From Bacillota bacterium (GTDB lineage Bacteria > Bacillota > Clostridia > TANB77 > CAG-465), in contig JAEYPQ010000007.1 of assembly GCA_023410645.1 (NCBI GenBank), positions 1 to 64,000 on the forward strand: a stretch of 64,000 nucleotides of DNA, in the 5' to 3' direction. The notes under the pieces were generated by a model. That model had not been told where the DNA came from and ran no database searches. It was given only the letters and a program-made list of their open reading frames with translations. A program made the position numbers and the translations under genes. Of this stretch, positions 56,774 to 64,000 are shown piece after piece (positions within the stretch are counted from its first letter, which is position 1; every line of letters starts with the position of its first letter).

Positions 56774-57153
56774 CAATTTAATGAAATTTTGGTGGTGTTA
56801 TCTAGTCGGGAGCTACCCCAAACTAGATAACACGACCTCATTTCTATCACCTAATAAAGATAAAATTTAATTTTTTGTTTTATTTCATTAGGTGATAAAC
56901 TTACATTAACAAAATATCAATGGAAAGTAATATATAAGACGGCGTGCACTCCATCTCATAACCTGCAGGGTTTTTTACTTTCAAATATACAGAATGTTCA
57001 CGAACGTAGAACACACTCCATACATCATGCATTTACTTTTTTTATTGTAAGTATTAGGATCATAGAGTTAGCAAACTCATGACAGGTTGACGGGTTACAG
57101 TTTTAAGTGGTCACGTTCTAAAAATCAGATACATGCCTTTGGTCTTTCAATCA
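56745..57153 (-). ncRNA. Candidate structured noncoding RNA, about 0.4 kb, unclassified
   Basis: The 504 bases between two genes have no ORF but many nested inverted repeats. From 5' to 3' on the minus strand: a stem closing at 57110-57115 with 57078-57083; a GAGTT/AACTC hairpin (57065-57078, sharing one base with the previous stem); TGTTC/GAACA (56995-57013); a three-way junction closed by 56975-56982 with 56923-56930 that holds hairpins 56960-56972 and 56934-56959; a long AT-rich stem with TATCACCTAAT arms (about 56846-56897); a 12-base GTGTTATCTAGT stem (about 56794-56835) with a GGGGTAGCTCCC loop; then a terminator. It is G+C-richer than its surroundings. It does not show tmRNA, RNase P, SRP or known metal-riboswitch core motifs that I can recall. 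A TATAAT at 57160-57165 could be its -10. Confidence 0.6.
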
Positions 57154-57183
57154 CATTCCATTATAAAATGGATATATGTTTAG

Positions 57184-59547
57184 TTACCAAATAATATCAT
57201 CTTCAGATGGATTGTGTTGCTCTATAGGTTGTTCAGTAGTCCCATCTGTTGGCTGCTGAGATGTATCAGGATTGTTTTGATCTTGATTCTCATCTACTAC
57301 CTGAGTAGGTTGTTCTTCGGTCACTGAATCAGATGAATCGTCATCAACTACCTCAGAGTCCTCAGAAGTTTGAGTATCAGGTTCCTCTGTCGTATTCCCA
57401 GTTGTATCTTCTGTCTGGTTTTGAGGTTGTTCAACTATAAGATTAGTGTCTATTGGTTCTTCTGCTGGTGGAACAACTTCAATTGTAATTCCTGTTGATT
57501 CGAAATTTCCAAGTCCATTAGCATCTAATGCAACATCTGAATTCACTGTGACTTCCACGTTACCTACTGATGTACATTTAATTGATGCGGTAAAATTTAA
57601 TCCATCCCAACTAAATTCAGTTAATTCGGCTCCTTGTACACTTAATACATTAGAGTTTTTTACTGTTACAGTTGATGGATTATCATCACTAATACCTCCA
57701 GTTACTGTTACTATGTCGCCTTTCGTAGCGGTCTGAGCACCTGATAAAAATGCTTGTGGCCGTTTATTTGGATGTTCTGAAGGATCAAGTTGTACGTCAT
57801 CATTTGAAGGTCCATGATTTTCATCTGTCTCTTTGGTTATAATTTCATAACTAAGGCTATCAGATGTTCCAGATAATCCTCCTTTTACATCTTCCGCCAC
57901 GTTTTTGACAACATGTATATCACCAGCTGCTGCTGCTAAAAATTTTACTGGTACTGTTATATACCACTCAGTTGAAGATTTTTTATCTGTATTTCCAGGT
58001 GATAATATTTGAATACCTGCTGCTTCGGAAAAGCTGCTTGATGTTAAATTTACATCCTTCAAATCAAACTTACTTGAAATTCTTACTTTAAGCTCACCTT
58101 GTTCGCCCACATACCACTGCTCTGTTCCAACTCTACTAACTGTTAGATTTATCTGTGATAAGTCTGGAGTTGGTTCTGGCTCTGTTGGTGTAGGTGTCGG
58201 ATTCGACGGTGTTGGTGTTGGATCTGTTGGTGTAGGTGTCGGATTCGATGGTGTTGGTGTTGGATCTGTTGGTGTAGGTGTCGGATTCGATGGTGTTGGT
58301 GTCGGATTGTTATGATCCGGGTTTGATGGATGATATATTATAGGTGTAGGTGTTGGAACTGGTTTAATTATTATCACATCAACATTATCCGGTTCATCTT
58401 CAATAACTTGTTCTTTCCAAATATTAACATTTACAGAAGCTGATTTCTTAGATTTATTGTTGTGTACATCACTAAAAGCACCAGCTTTTATCTGTAAATC
58501 AAAATCTGCTTTCTTAACTGCCTTAACTGTTACTTCTGCCACATATTGATTTTCCTTTGAGAAATCTTCTGAGCTACTTATGAAAGTAAAATTTCCAAAG
58601 CCTTCCACATATTTTTTAAGGAACACTTCTAAATCTCTATTAGTAACTCCTTTCAATTTGCTATCATCTTTAGCTTTAATTGTTATTATTGCTTCATCTC
58701 CAACTTCTAAAGACTTTTTATTAATTGAAACTGTAACTTTAGGTCCAACTTCATCTTTTTTAACTTCAGGTTTCTTTGTTGGTTCTTTGGTAGGTTCAGG
58801 TTTCTTCGTCGGCTCTTTTGTTGGTTCAGGCTTCTTTGTTGGTTCAGGTGTTGTAGTTGGTTTAATAACTACTGCAGGTGTTACTTCTTTATCATGTTCA
58901 TGTTTACATTTCTCTGTTGTTCCTAAACAAACTGGGCAGATAATTTCCTTATCAAATGAAAACCATCTTTTTACCATAGCATAATATTCTTTGTCTGCAG
59001 TTATTTCTTTTACTGTCTTACCAATTTCCTTTTCGAATGCTTCATACTCCTTTAAACGATTATACTCATCTAACGTAATTATAATAGTATCCCGAGTATC
59101 TTCCTCCTCTTGATCAGTAATTGTTTGTTGGTCTTCTTGATCTGACTGTGTTTCAATTCCATTTGATGATGTCTCTGATAAATCCTTTTTGTTTGAATTA
59201 GATACGATAATTGCTGCTGTTATTACAAATATAGCAAGTATTACAGCTCCAAAAACAAATATAATTTTTTTCTGCTGCCTTGCATATTTTGTAGATACAG
59301 AATTAGTTTTCTTAAATTCAAACACAAGAAAAACTATCAATTCTAAGACTGTTAAGACAACCATAAAATATGTTGGTCTTAAATCAAAGTTTTCCATTAA
59401 ACTCATTATACCACATGTGATTGTAAGTCCAATACTTGCAACTATGATTGATAAGAGAATAGGAAGAACACTCTTTGTTGTCTTAGAATCAGATTGGTAG
59501 TCGAATTCTTTTGGGTCAATTTCTTTTTCAGGATGATTTTTACCCAT
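57184..59547 (-). CDS. Membrane-anchored protein with Ig-like domains and Pro/Thr stalks
   Basis: 787 residues. Three helices lie within the first 115 residues (VLPILLSIIVASIGLTITCG; YFMVVLTVLELIVFLVF; IIFVFGAVILAIFVITAAII). A small His/Cys cluster (CPVCLGTTEKCKHEHDKE, about 199-217) may bind metal. Two Pro-Thr stalks follow, first EPTKKPEPTK repeats (about 230-265), then PTPTPSNP and PTPTPTDP repeats (about 410-455). Between and after them are Ig-like beta domains, and the tail is Gln/Asp/Glu/Thr-rich. The stalks would space domains through the wall. It precedes the candidate ncRNA. AAGGAGGTATAC lies before the ATG. Confidence 0.72.
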   Translation of the reverse strand: MGKNHPEKEIDPKEFDYQSDSKTTKSVLPILLSIIVASIGLTITCGIMSLMENFDLRPTYFMVVLTVLELIVFLVFEFKKTNSVSTKYARQQKKIIFVFGAVILAIFVITAAIIVSNSNKKDLSETSSNGIETQSDQEDQQTITDQEEEDTRDTIIITLDEYNRLKEYEAFEKEIGKTVKEITADKEYYAMVKRWFSFDKEIICPVCLGTTEKCKHEHDKEVTPAVVIKPTTTPEPTKKPEPTKEPTKKPEPTKEPTKKPEVKKDEVGPKVTVSINKKSLEVGDEAIITIKAKDDSKLKGVTNRDLEVFLKKYVEGFGNFTFISSSEDFSKENQYVAEVTVKAVKKADFDLQIKAGAFSDVHNNKSKKSASVNVNIWKEQVIEDEPDNVDVIIIKPVPTPTPIIYHPSNPDHNNPTPTPSNPTPTPTDPTPTPSNPTPTPTDPTPTPSNPTPTPTEPEPTPDLSQINLTVSRVGTEQWYVGEQGELKVRISSKFDLKDVNLTSSSFSEAAGIQILSPGNTDKKSSTEWYITVPVKFLAAAAGDIHVVKNVAEDVKGGLSGTSDSLSYEIITKETDENHGPSNDDVQLDPSEHPNKRPQAFLSGAQTATKGDIVTVTGGISDDNPSTVTVKNSNVLSVQGAELTEFSWDGLNFTASIKCTSVGNVEVTVNSDVALDANGLGNFESTGITIEVVPPAEEPIDTNLIVEQPQNQTEDTTGNTTEEPDTQTSEDSEVVDDDSSDSVTEEQPTQVVDENQDQNNPDTSQQPTDGTTEQPIEQHNPSEDDIIW
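58180..58310 (-). repeat. Tandem repeat coding for Pro-Thr stalk
   Basis: About 3.5 copies of a 45- to 50-base unit encoding PTPTPSNP-PTPTPTDP. The reading frame is kept and neighbouring copies are nearly the same at DNA level, so copy number may vary between strains. Confidence 0.75.
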
Positions 59548-59807
59548 CTGTATACCTCCTTAAGGTCAATGATATTTTGTTTTAATTGAAATAGAAAACT
59601 ATTTCAATTCCTTCTAATTTTTTAGTCCTCCTTCGTATTTTAATTATAAATACAAGTTATATGCTTCACTATAACTAAATTATACCATTTTTTATGTAAA
59701 ATGTCAATATTTATGTATATGTTTTATGTAATTTAGATATTTAATTAACAAGAAAATAGAGAATATTTTTATATTCCCTATTTAACAAATTATTATTACT
59801 ATTTTAT

Positions 59808-60560
59808 TTATTCTTTAATTAGTTTAGCATGAACCACAAATCTACCATCTTTCTTAGAATAATCACAAGTAGATAATGTAAGTATAGTTTCATTTCCAAT
59901 TACTTCTACTCCAGTATTATACATTCTTTTAGATTCAATTGCATATAAAAATTGTGTATATTCATTTGCATCTGAAAAATTTGTATCTATATAGAAAAAG
60001 TTTATATCTGTAACATAAGTTGAAAATATTTGCCATTTATAGTTCCCATTTAAAGTAGAAAATTCAATTATGCTATGATCCTTTAAAAATTGTTCATTTT
60101 TATAGTTTAATAATGGTGTAAAATTATCATCAGTTTTTGTATTATGTCCATATATTATAAAATGTGACATATTATCCATATTATTTATATTAACTCTATA
60201 ATCTAGGAATTCTTCACCCCATTTTGTATTATTTTTTTCTCTATCATGTTTTAAATAGTATTCATTATCACTTGCCTTAAATATTGGTGTATCTATTGAT
60301 GTCCCAGGTATTTTTAGCCATCCTATTACATCAGAATAAGTTGCATTTAAAGCCTTTACTTCATTTTGTAAATTCCTACCTTCTTCTTTAGAATCCTTTA
60401 TCTCTGTATCTGTATCTCCTATTAAATAATCAACACCTATATTATTATTGCCATCATTATCCTTATTTATAAAATATATAACCAATCCTGCTATTATAGC
60501 AATTAAAATAACTAAAATAGAAATTATGATTATTATTCTTTTTTTATTTAGTTTCTTCAT
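59808..60560 (-). CDS. srtB: Class B sortase
   Basis: 250 residues with an N-terminal anchor helix (about 9-31). The catalytic set is complete: His139 in IIYGHNTKTDD, Cys232 in LTLSTCDYS and Arg240 in DGRFVVHAKL. VIGWLKIPGTSIDTPIFKAS and the long insert between His and Cys are typical of class B enzymes. It should join proteins with an NPxTG-like motif to the peptidoglycan or to one another. Its likely substrate gene is directly upstream, separated by a hairpin. AAAGGAGATG lies before the ATG. Confidence 0.92.
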   Translation of the reverse strand: MKKLNKKRIIIIISILVILIAIIAGLVIYFINKDNDGNNNIGVDYLIGDTDTEIKDSKEEGRNLQNEVKALNATYSDVIGWLKIPGTSIDTPIFKASDNEYYLKHDREKNNTKWGEEFLDYRVNINNMDNMSHFIIYGHNTKTDDNFTPLLNYKNEQFLKDHSIIEFSTLNGNYKWQIFSTYVTDINFFYIDTNFSDANEYTQFLYAIESKRMYNTGVEVIGNETILTLSTCDYSKKDGRFVVHAKLIKE

Positions 60561-60591
60561 ATATCTTTCATCTCCTTTATTTTAAAATTAA

Positions 60592-60618
60592 GAGGGCATA
60601 AATTAAATTTATGCCCTC
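60592..60618 (-). terminator. Hairpin between sortase substrate and sortase genes
   Basis: GAGGGCATAAATT (60592-60604) pairs with AATTTATGCCCTC (60606-60618). T-rich bases follow on the minus strand. As a partial terminator it would keep sortase expression below that of the substrate. Confidence 0.72.
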
Positions 60619-60632
60619 CCATTATTGCATTT

Positions 60633-61871
60633 TTATACTCCAGTGTTTGGATTTTCAACCCAATCACTTGGTTTATTATTATTGTTATTATTGTTATTGT
60701 TATTGTTGTTATTATTTCCATTATCATTTGAATCTTGTATTTTAAATGTTTGTGATGTTGCTTGAGCTGTGATGTTACCACTAGTATCTACAGCTGAGCC
60801 TTCAGAAATTGTAATGCTCTTATCTGTTCCAACATTTCCTTGTACATTATATAATGTTATAATTCTTTGATTTCCTGTTCCTGATATATACATATCAGCT
60901 GTAAATCCATTTAGAGTTATTCTAGATGTAGTTAAATCAATCTTTGATATTTGAACATTATCAGAATAATTTACTACAAATTTTACTGTTTGCCCATTAT
61001 TTATTGAAGTTGGATTAGGTGTAGATATTGATATTGTTGGTGCAATATTATCTTGTTCAGGTTGTGAACTTTCTAATAATTTAAAGCTTTCTGTTGCAGC
61101 TATTCCTAAAGCTGTGTTACCTGCTGCATCATAAGCAGTATTAGCTCTTAATCCTATATATTTTCCTGATCCTACAGTTCCATTTACATTAGATAAAGTA
61201 ACTATTCTTTTATTTCCAGAAACACTTATTGATATATTAGCTGTAAATCCATTGATTATTATATCACTATTATTTAAAACTATATCTTTTATTCCCCTAT
61301 TATCAGAGTAAGTAAAAGTATATTGAACTGTTCCACCTTTTTCTACTGAATTAACATTTGGTGCTGATACAACTACAGATGGTCTAGTCTTATCTACATT
61401 TTGTGTAATATCTGGTTCATTCACTGGATTAGAATTCCCATTGTTTACAGGATTAGATACACTTGTATCACCAGTTAATATTTTAACACCATAACTTTTT
61501 GGACTTTGAACAGAATATCCATTTTCATTACTTGCTACTCCTGCTCTTATTGCAATACTAAATATTTTATTAACAGGTCCTTGAACATTAGATAATGTTA
61601 CTGTTCTTGTATTTCCTGTTCCAGATACAGATTTTACTGCTGTAACTCCATCTCCAGCTATTCCTATATCTGAAGCTTTTAAATCAATATTTGTTGCATT
61701 AGCAATTGTTACAGTATAACTTACACTTCCACCTTGTTGTACATCATTTATACTAGGTGCTGAAACACTTATTGAAGGTATGCTAGTTTCAGCAGCTTCA
61801 ACTATTGTTCCAAGTGGTAAACAAGTTATTATAAACATTGCTAAAATTACTGTTGATAATAATTTTTTCAT
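60633..61871 (-). CDS. Secreted Ig-repeat protein ending in NPNTG, likely sortase B substrate
   Basis: 412 residues. A signal peptide (MKKLLSTVILAMFIITCLPL..., cut after VEA at about 26) is followed by three Ig-like modules of about 100 residues, each with a VSAP or ISTP start, a xxTVxYxVxY strand and a GxGNxRxVTLxNVxGxV end. Then a run of about 14 Asn and KPSDWVENPNTGV, where the protein stops. NPNTG fits the class B sorting motif, but the usual hydrophobic helix and basic tail after it are absent. AAGGAGG lies before the ATG. It is encoded just before the sortase gene, the normal pairing. Confidence 0.85.
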   Translation of the reverse strand: MKKLLSTVILAMFIITCLPLGTIVEAAETSIPSISVSAPSINDVQQGGSVSYTVTIANATNIDLKASDIGIAGDGVTAVKSVSGTGNTRTVTLSNVQGPVNKIFSIAIRAGVASNENGYSVQSPKSYGVKILTGDTSVSNPVNNGNSNPVNEPDITQNVDKTRPSVVVSAPNVNSVEKGGTVQYTFTYSDNRGIKDIVLNNSDIIINGFTANISISVSGNKRIVTLSNVNGTVGSGKYIGLRANTAYDAAGNTALGIAATESFKLLESSQPEQDNIAPTISISTPNPTSINNGQTVKFVVNYSDNVQISKIDLTTSRITLNGFTADMYISGTGNQRIITLYNVQGNVGTDKSITISEGSAVDTSGNITAQATSQTFKIQDSNDNGNNNNNNNNNNNNNNKPSDWVENPNTGV

Positions 61872-61976
61872 GATAAAATTCCTCCTTAAATTAAAGTTTC
61901 TATTAGAATTTTACCACACTTTACATAATTTTGCAATAGTTTAGTAATAATTTGATTAAAATTATGTAAAATTAAT

Positions 61977-62014
61977 AAAGTACTTAGTTGATTTTAGATG
62001 CAACTAAGTACTTT
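61977..62014 (-). terminator. Terminator after the second cation-efflux gene
   Basis: AAAGTACTTAGTTG (61977-61990) pairs exactly with CAACTAAGTACTTT (62001-62014), ten-base loop, 32 bases after the transporter stop. Confidence 0.82.
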
Positions 62015-62045
62015 CCAAGTTATAATAATTTGATTCACTTATTTT

Positions 62046-62930
62046 TTAATGTGGATTTATGTGTACAATAACATCAGAAATATAATCAAATTTTTTCATT
62101 AAGTGATCTTTTATTTTTCCGCCTATATCATGACTATATCTTAATGTTAAATCTCCATTCATAGACATTTTTAAAATAATAATATATTGATTTCCAACAG
62201 GCTTTGATGTTACTTTATCCACATGAATTACTTCATCAAAAGTCATAACCTCTTGTTTTATATCATTTTGTTTTTCATCAGATATGTTTGTATCTAATAA
62301 TACTAAATATGAGTCCCTATATATTTTAATTCCAACATAACAAATCCACAAAGATATTATAGAACCGATTATACCATCTACAAAATAATATCCAAAATAA
62401 CTTGACATAATTCCAACAATTGTTCCTGTTGTAACAAATATATCATTTCTGTGGTCTTCCATACTTGATTTTATTAATATACTTTTTTTCTTTATATATA
62501 TAGCTTTAACATAAATAAATAATACTAGTTTAGAAATTATAGTAATAGCACATACAAATATTAGATTCATTGAAAATATCAATTCTTTATTTTCTAATAT
62601 GCTCTCTATTGAACTTTTAAACATATATAAAGCTGCAATTATCATTGATAAAGCAATTAATTGAGAATATATATATTCTGCTTTTCCATGTCCATATGGA
62701 TGATCAGAATCCTTTGGTTTACTAGATATTCTTGCTCCAATATATGACATTACAGATGCAAAAATATCTCCAGCACTATTTAGTGAATCAGCAATTAAAG
62801 CTTGACTTCCTGAAATTATACCCATAAAGGTCTTTATTATAAGTAAAAATAAATTTACAATTATTCCTATAAAACTAACCTCTTTTGTATAATTCCTTTC
62901 TTTATTTACATCTTCTATAATACTCACCAT
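62046..62930 (-). CDS. Cation diffusion facilitator transporter
   Basis: 294 residues with six helices and a C-terminal cytoplasmic domain. Metal-site motifs are present in order: SGSQALIADSLNSAGDIFAS (Asp in helix 2), SKPKDSDHPYGHGKAEY, SMEDHRNDIFVTTGT (His/Asp in helix 5), then the ferredoxin-like tail ending DVIVHINPH. CDF proteins export Zn, Fe, Co or Mn with proton antiport. Gap to the valS stop is six bases, so the pair is cotranscribed. About half the residues match the frameshifted copy at 55806-56679. Confidence 0.9.
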   Translation of the reverse strand: MVSIIEDVNKERNYTKEVSFIGIIVNLFLLIIKTFMGIISGSQALIADSLNSAGDIFASVMSYIGARISSKPKDSDHPYGHGKAEYIYSQLIALSMIIAALYMFKSSIESILENKELIFSMNLIFVCAITIISKLVLFIYVKAIYIKKKSILIKSSMEDHRNDIFVTTGTIVGIMSSYFGYYFVDGIIGSIISLWICYVGIKIYRDSYLVLLDTNISDEKQNDIKQEVMTFDEVIHVDKVTSKPVGNQYIIILKMSMNGDLTLRYSHDIGGKIKDHLMKKFDYISDVIVHINPH

Positions 62931-62936
62931 CCAGTT

Positions 62937-64000
62937 CTATATAAACTTAGATATTCTATCTTCTATCTTTTGTAATAGTTCAGTATATTTTTCAATTTTT
63001 TCTTTTTCTTTATCAATCAAATTTTTTGGTGCTTTTTCAACAAATGATGAATTTGAAAGCATTCCCTTTGCTCTATTTAATTCAGATATCATTTTTTGTT
63101 TTTCATCATTTAATTTTTTTAATTCTTCTTCTCTATCTATTACACTAGATAAATCTAAATATATATCTAAATTATTAAGATGTATTGAAATATTATCACT
63201 TCCAACATTTTCAATTGAAGTTAAATATTCTATATTTTCAATTGAAGCTAATTTCTTAATGAATTCCTCACAAGATTTGAAAGTATCATTTAATTCATTT
63301 TCTTCAATAAATACCATTGAATTTAATTTTTTATTGTTAGGTATTTCGTTATTAGTACGAATATTTCTTATTTGTCTTATTGCTTCCATAATTTCTTCTA
63401 TATATTCTGTATCATCAAAGGTATATTCCACTTTTGACCATTTTGAAATCATTATAGAAGAATCACTATGCTTTAGATTTTGAAATACCTCTTCAGTTAT
63501 ATATGGCATATATGGATGTAATAGTTTTACTGATTCAATTAAAACATAATTTAAAGTCCATATAGCAGTCTTATATGTCTCATTCTCTTTATTATATAAC
63601 CTTGGTTTTACCATTTCTATATACCAATCACAAAAATCAAACCATATAAAATCATAAATTTGTTGAATTGCAACACCTATTTCAAACTTTTCTATGTTAT
63701 TTGTAACCTCTTCAATAGTTTTTGATAGTTTATTTAATATCCATTTATCCTCTGGTGCAAAGTTATTAACACTTTCAACATCTAGGTCATTAATATATAT
63801 ATTAACAAATCTAGTTGCATTCCATAATTTGTTAGCAAAGTTTCTTGCTGCTTCAACTTTCTCAGGTATATATCTAACATCATTTCCTTGTGAAATACCT
63901 TGAATTAAAGAAAATCTTAAGGCATCAGTACCATACTCTTTAATAACATCTAGTGGATCTACACCGTTACCAAGCGATTTAGACATCTTTCTACCTTGTG
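62937..64000 (-). CDS. valS: Valyl-tRNA synthetase, C-terminal part (5' end outside window)
   Basis: The frame is open to the window edge, with GRKMSKSLGNGVDP at its visible start; KMSKS is the ATP-binding signature of class I synthetases and shows that only the part from there on is seen (about 354 codons). The anticodon-binding domain follows (DFCDWYIEMVKPRLY, LLHPYMPYITEEVFQNL), then the C-terminal coiled coil typical of ValS (REEELKKLNDEKQKMISELN and NRAKGMLSNSSFVEKAPKNL). The enzyme charges tRNA-Val. The coiled-coil arm separates ValS from IleS and LeuS. Confidence 0.93.
   Translation of the reverse strand, partial: QGRKMSKSLGNGVDPLDVIKEYGTDALRFSLIQGISQGNDVRYIPEKVEAARNFANKLWNATRFVNIYINDLDVESVNNFAPEDKWILNKLSKTIEEVTNNIEKFEIGVAIQQIYDFIWFDFCDWYIEMVKPRLYNKENETYKTAIWTLNYVLIESVKLLHPYMPYITEEVFQNLKHSDSSIMISKWSKVEYTFDDTEYIEEIMEAIRQIRNIRTNNEIPNNKKLNSMVFIEENELNDTFKSCEEFIKKLASIENIEYLTSIENVGSDNISIHLNNLDIYLDLSSVIDREEELKKLNDEKQKMISELNRAKGMLSNSSFVEKAPKNLIDKEKEKIEKYTELLQKIEDRISKFI

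Noticed and set aside
56700..57180. tmRNA, RNase P RNA or SRP RNA
   Set aside because: No acceptor-like ends or tag frame, no GAGGAAAGTC-type core and no GGAAGGAAGC SRP loop could be found on either strand.
58180..58310. Regular short repeats that look like a CRISPR or satellite array
   Set aside because: The repeats keep one reading frame and encode a Pro-Thr stalk; there are no unique spacers.
60670..60725. Microsatellite of ATT/GTT triplets
   Set aside because: It codes for the poly-Asn linker of the sortase substrate, in frame with a conserved NPNTG end.

Overview
The window is very AT-rich, low-GC DNA with dense genes, strong AGGAGG-type ribosome binding sites and short intergenic gaps. 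A GerA-type spore germinant receptor operon, yqfC/yqfD, a DacF-like carboxypeptidase, a sortase B and an Agr peptide quorum-sensing module point to an endospore-forming, Gram-positive member of the Clostridia. It is probably an uncultured host-associated lineage, but no rRNA or other taxonomic marker is present to settle this. No tRNA, rRNA, insertion sequence, phage module or CRISPR array was found.

Layout. (1) 1-18609, minus strand: one long run of genes, led by a good SigA promoter at 18661-18689, for a Tad/type-IV-filament-like surface machine. In transcription order it encodes a CpaB-like SAF protein, two ParA/TadZ-like proteins with altered P-loops, a membrane-anchored TadA/CpaF-type ATPase, a polypeptide resembling TadB and TadC joined together, four short and three long pilin-like exported proteins, two paralogous SLH-like membrane proteins, and a very large exported protein that runs off the window edge. 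(2) 18778-28383, minus: dacF-like gene; a gerA operon in the order A-C-small D-B; a DUF3298 protein; cdd; a dgkA-PAP2-like fusion; ybeY; yqfD; yqfC. (3) 28496-31619: agrA and agrC on the plus strand converge on agrD and agrB on the minus strand. The agrD peptide gene (37 codons) is short and easily missed. (4) 31849-36099, plus: a 1-Cys-type peroxiredoxin, a Cys-rich single-span mini-protein, a small unknown protein, and a pseudopilin-like protein carrying RCC1 repeats. (5) 36164-39233, minus: a glycosyltransferase-like protein and a large radical SAM/SPASM protein, which look like a peptide-modification pair without a visible precursor. (6) 39446-53425, minus: a small membrane protein and a giant exported protein of about 4516 residues, built of 27 Ig-like modules plus five roughly 435-residue C-terminal units. 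(7) 53530-57183: a small protein, a radical SAM activase-like gene and a cation-efflux gene, each with an apparent single-base frameshift near its 5' end, an unrecognised plus-strand protein, and a 0.4-kb stretch with many nested inverted repeats and a terminator that looks like an unclassified structured RNA. (8) 57184-64000, minus: a membrane-anchored Ig/Pro-Thr protein, sortase B with an adjacent NPNTG-ending secreted protein, a second cation-efflux transporter, and the 3' part of valS.

Taken together, much of the window is devoted to the cell surface: filament assembly, giant modular adhesin-like proteins, sortase anchoring and peptide signalling. Sporulation, germination and housekeeping genes lie in between. 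All function assignments come from reading motifs by eye; no database search was run.
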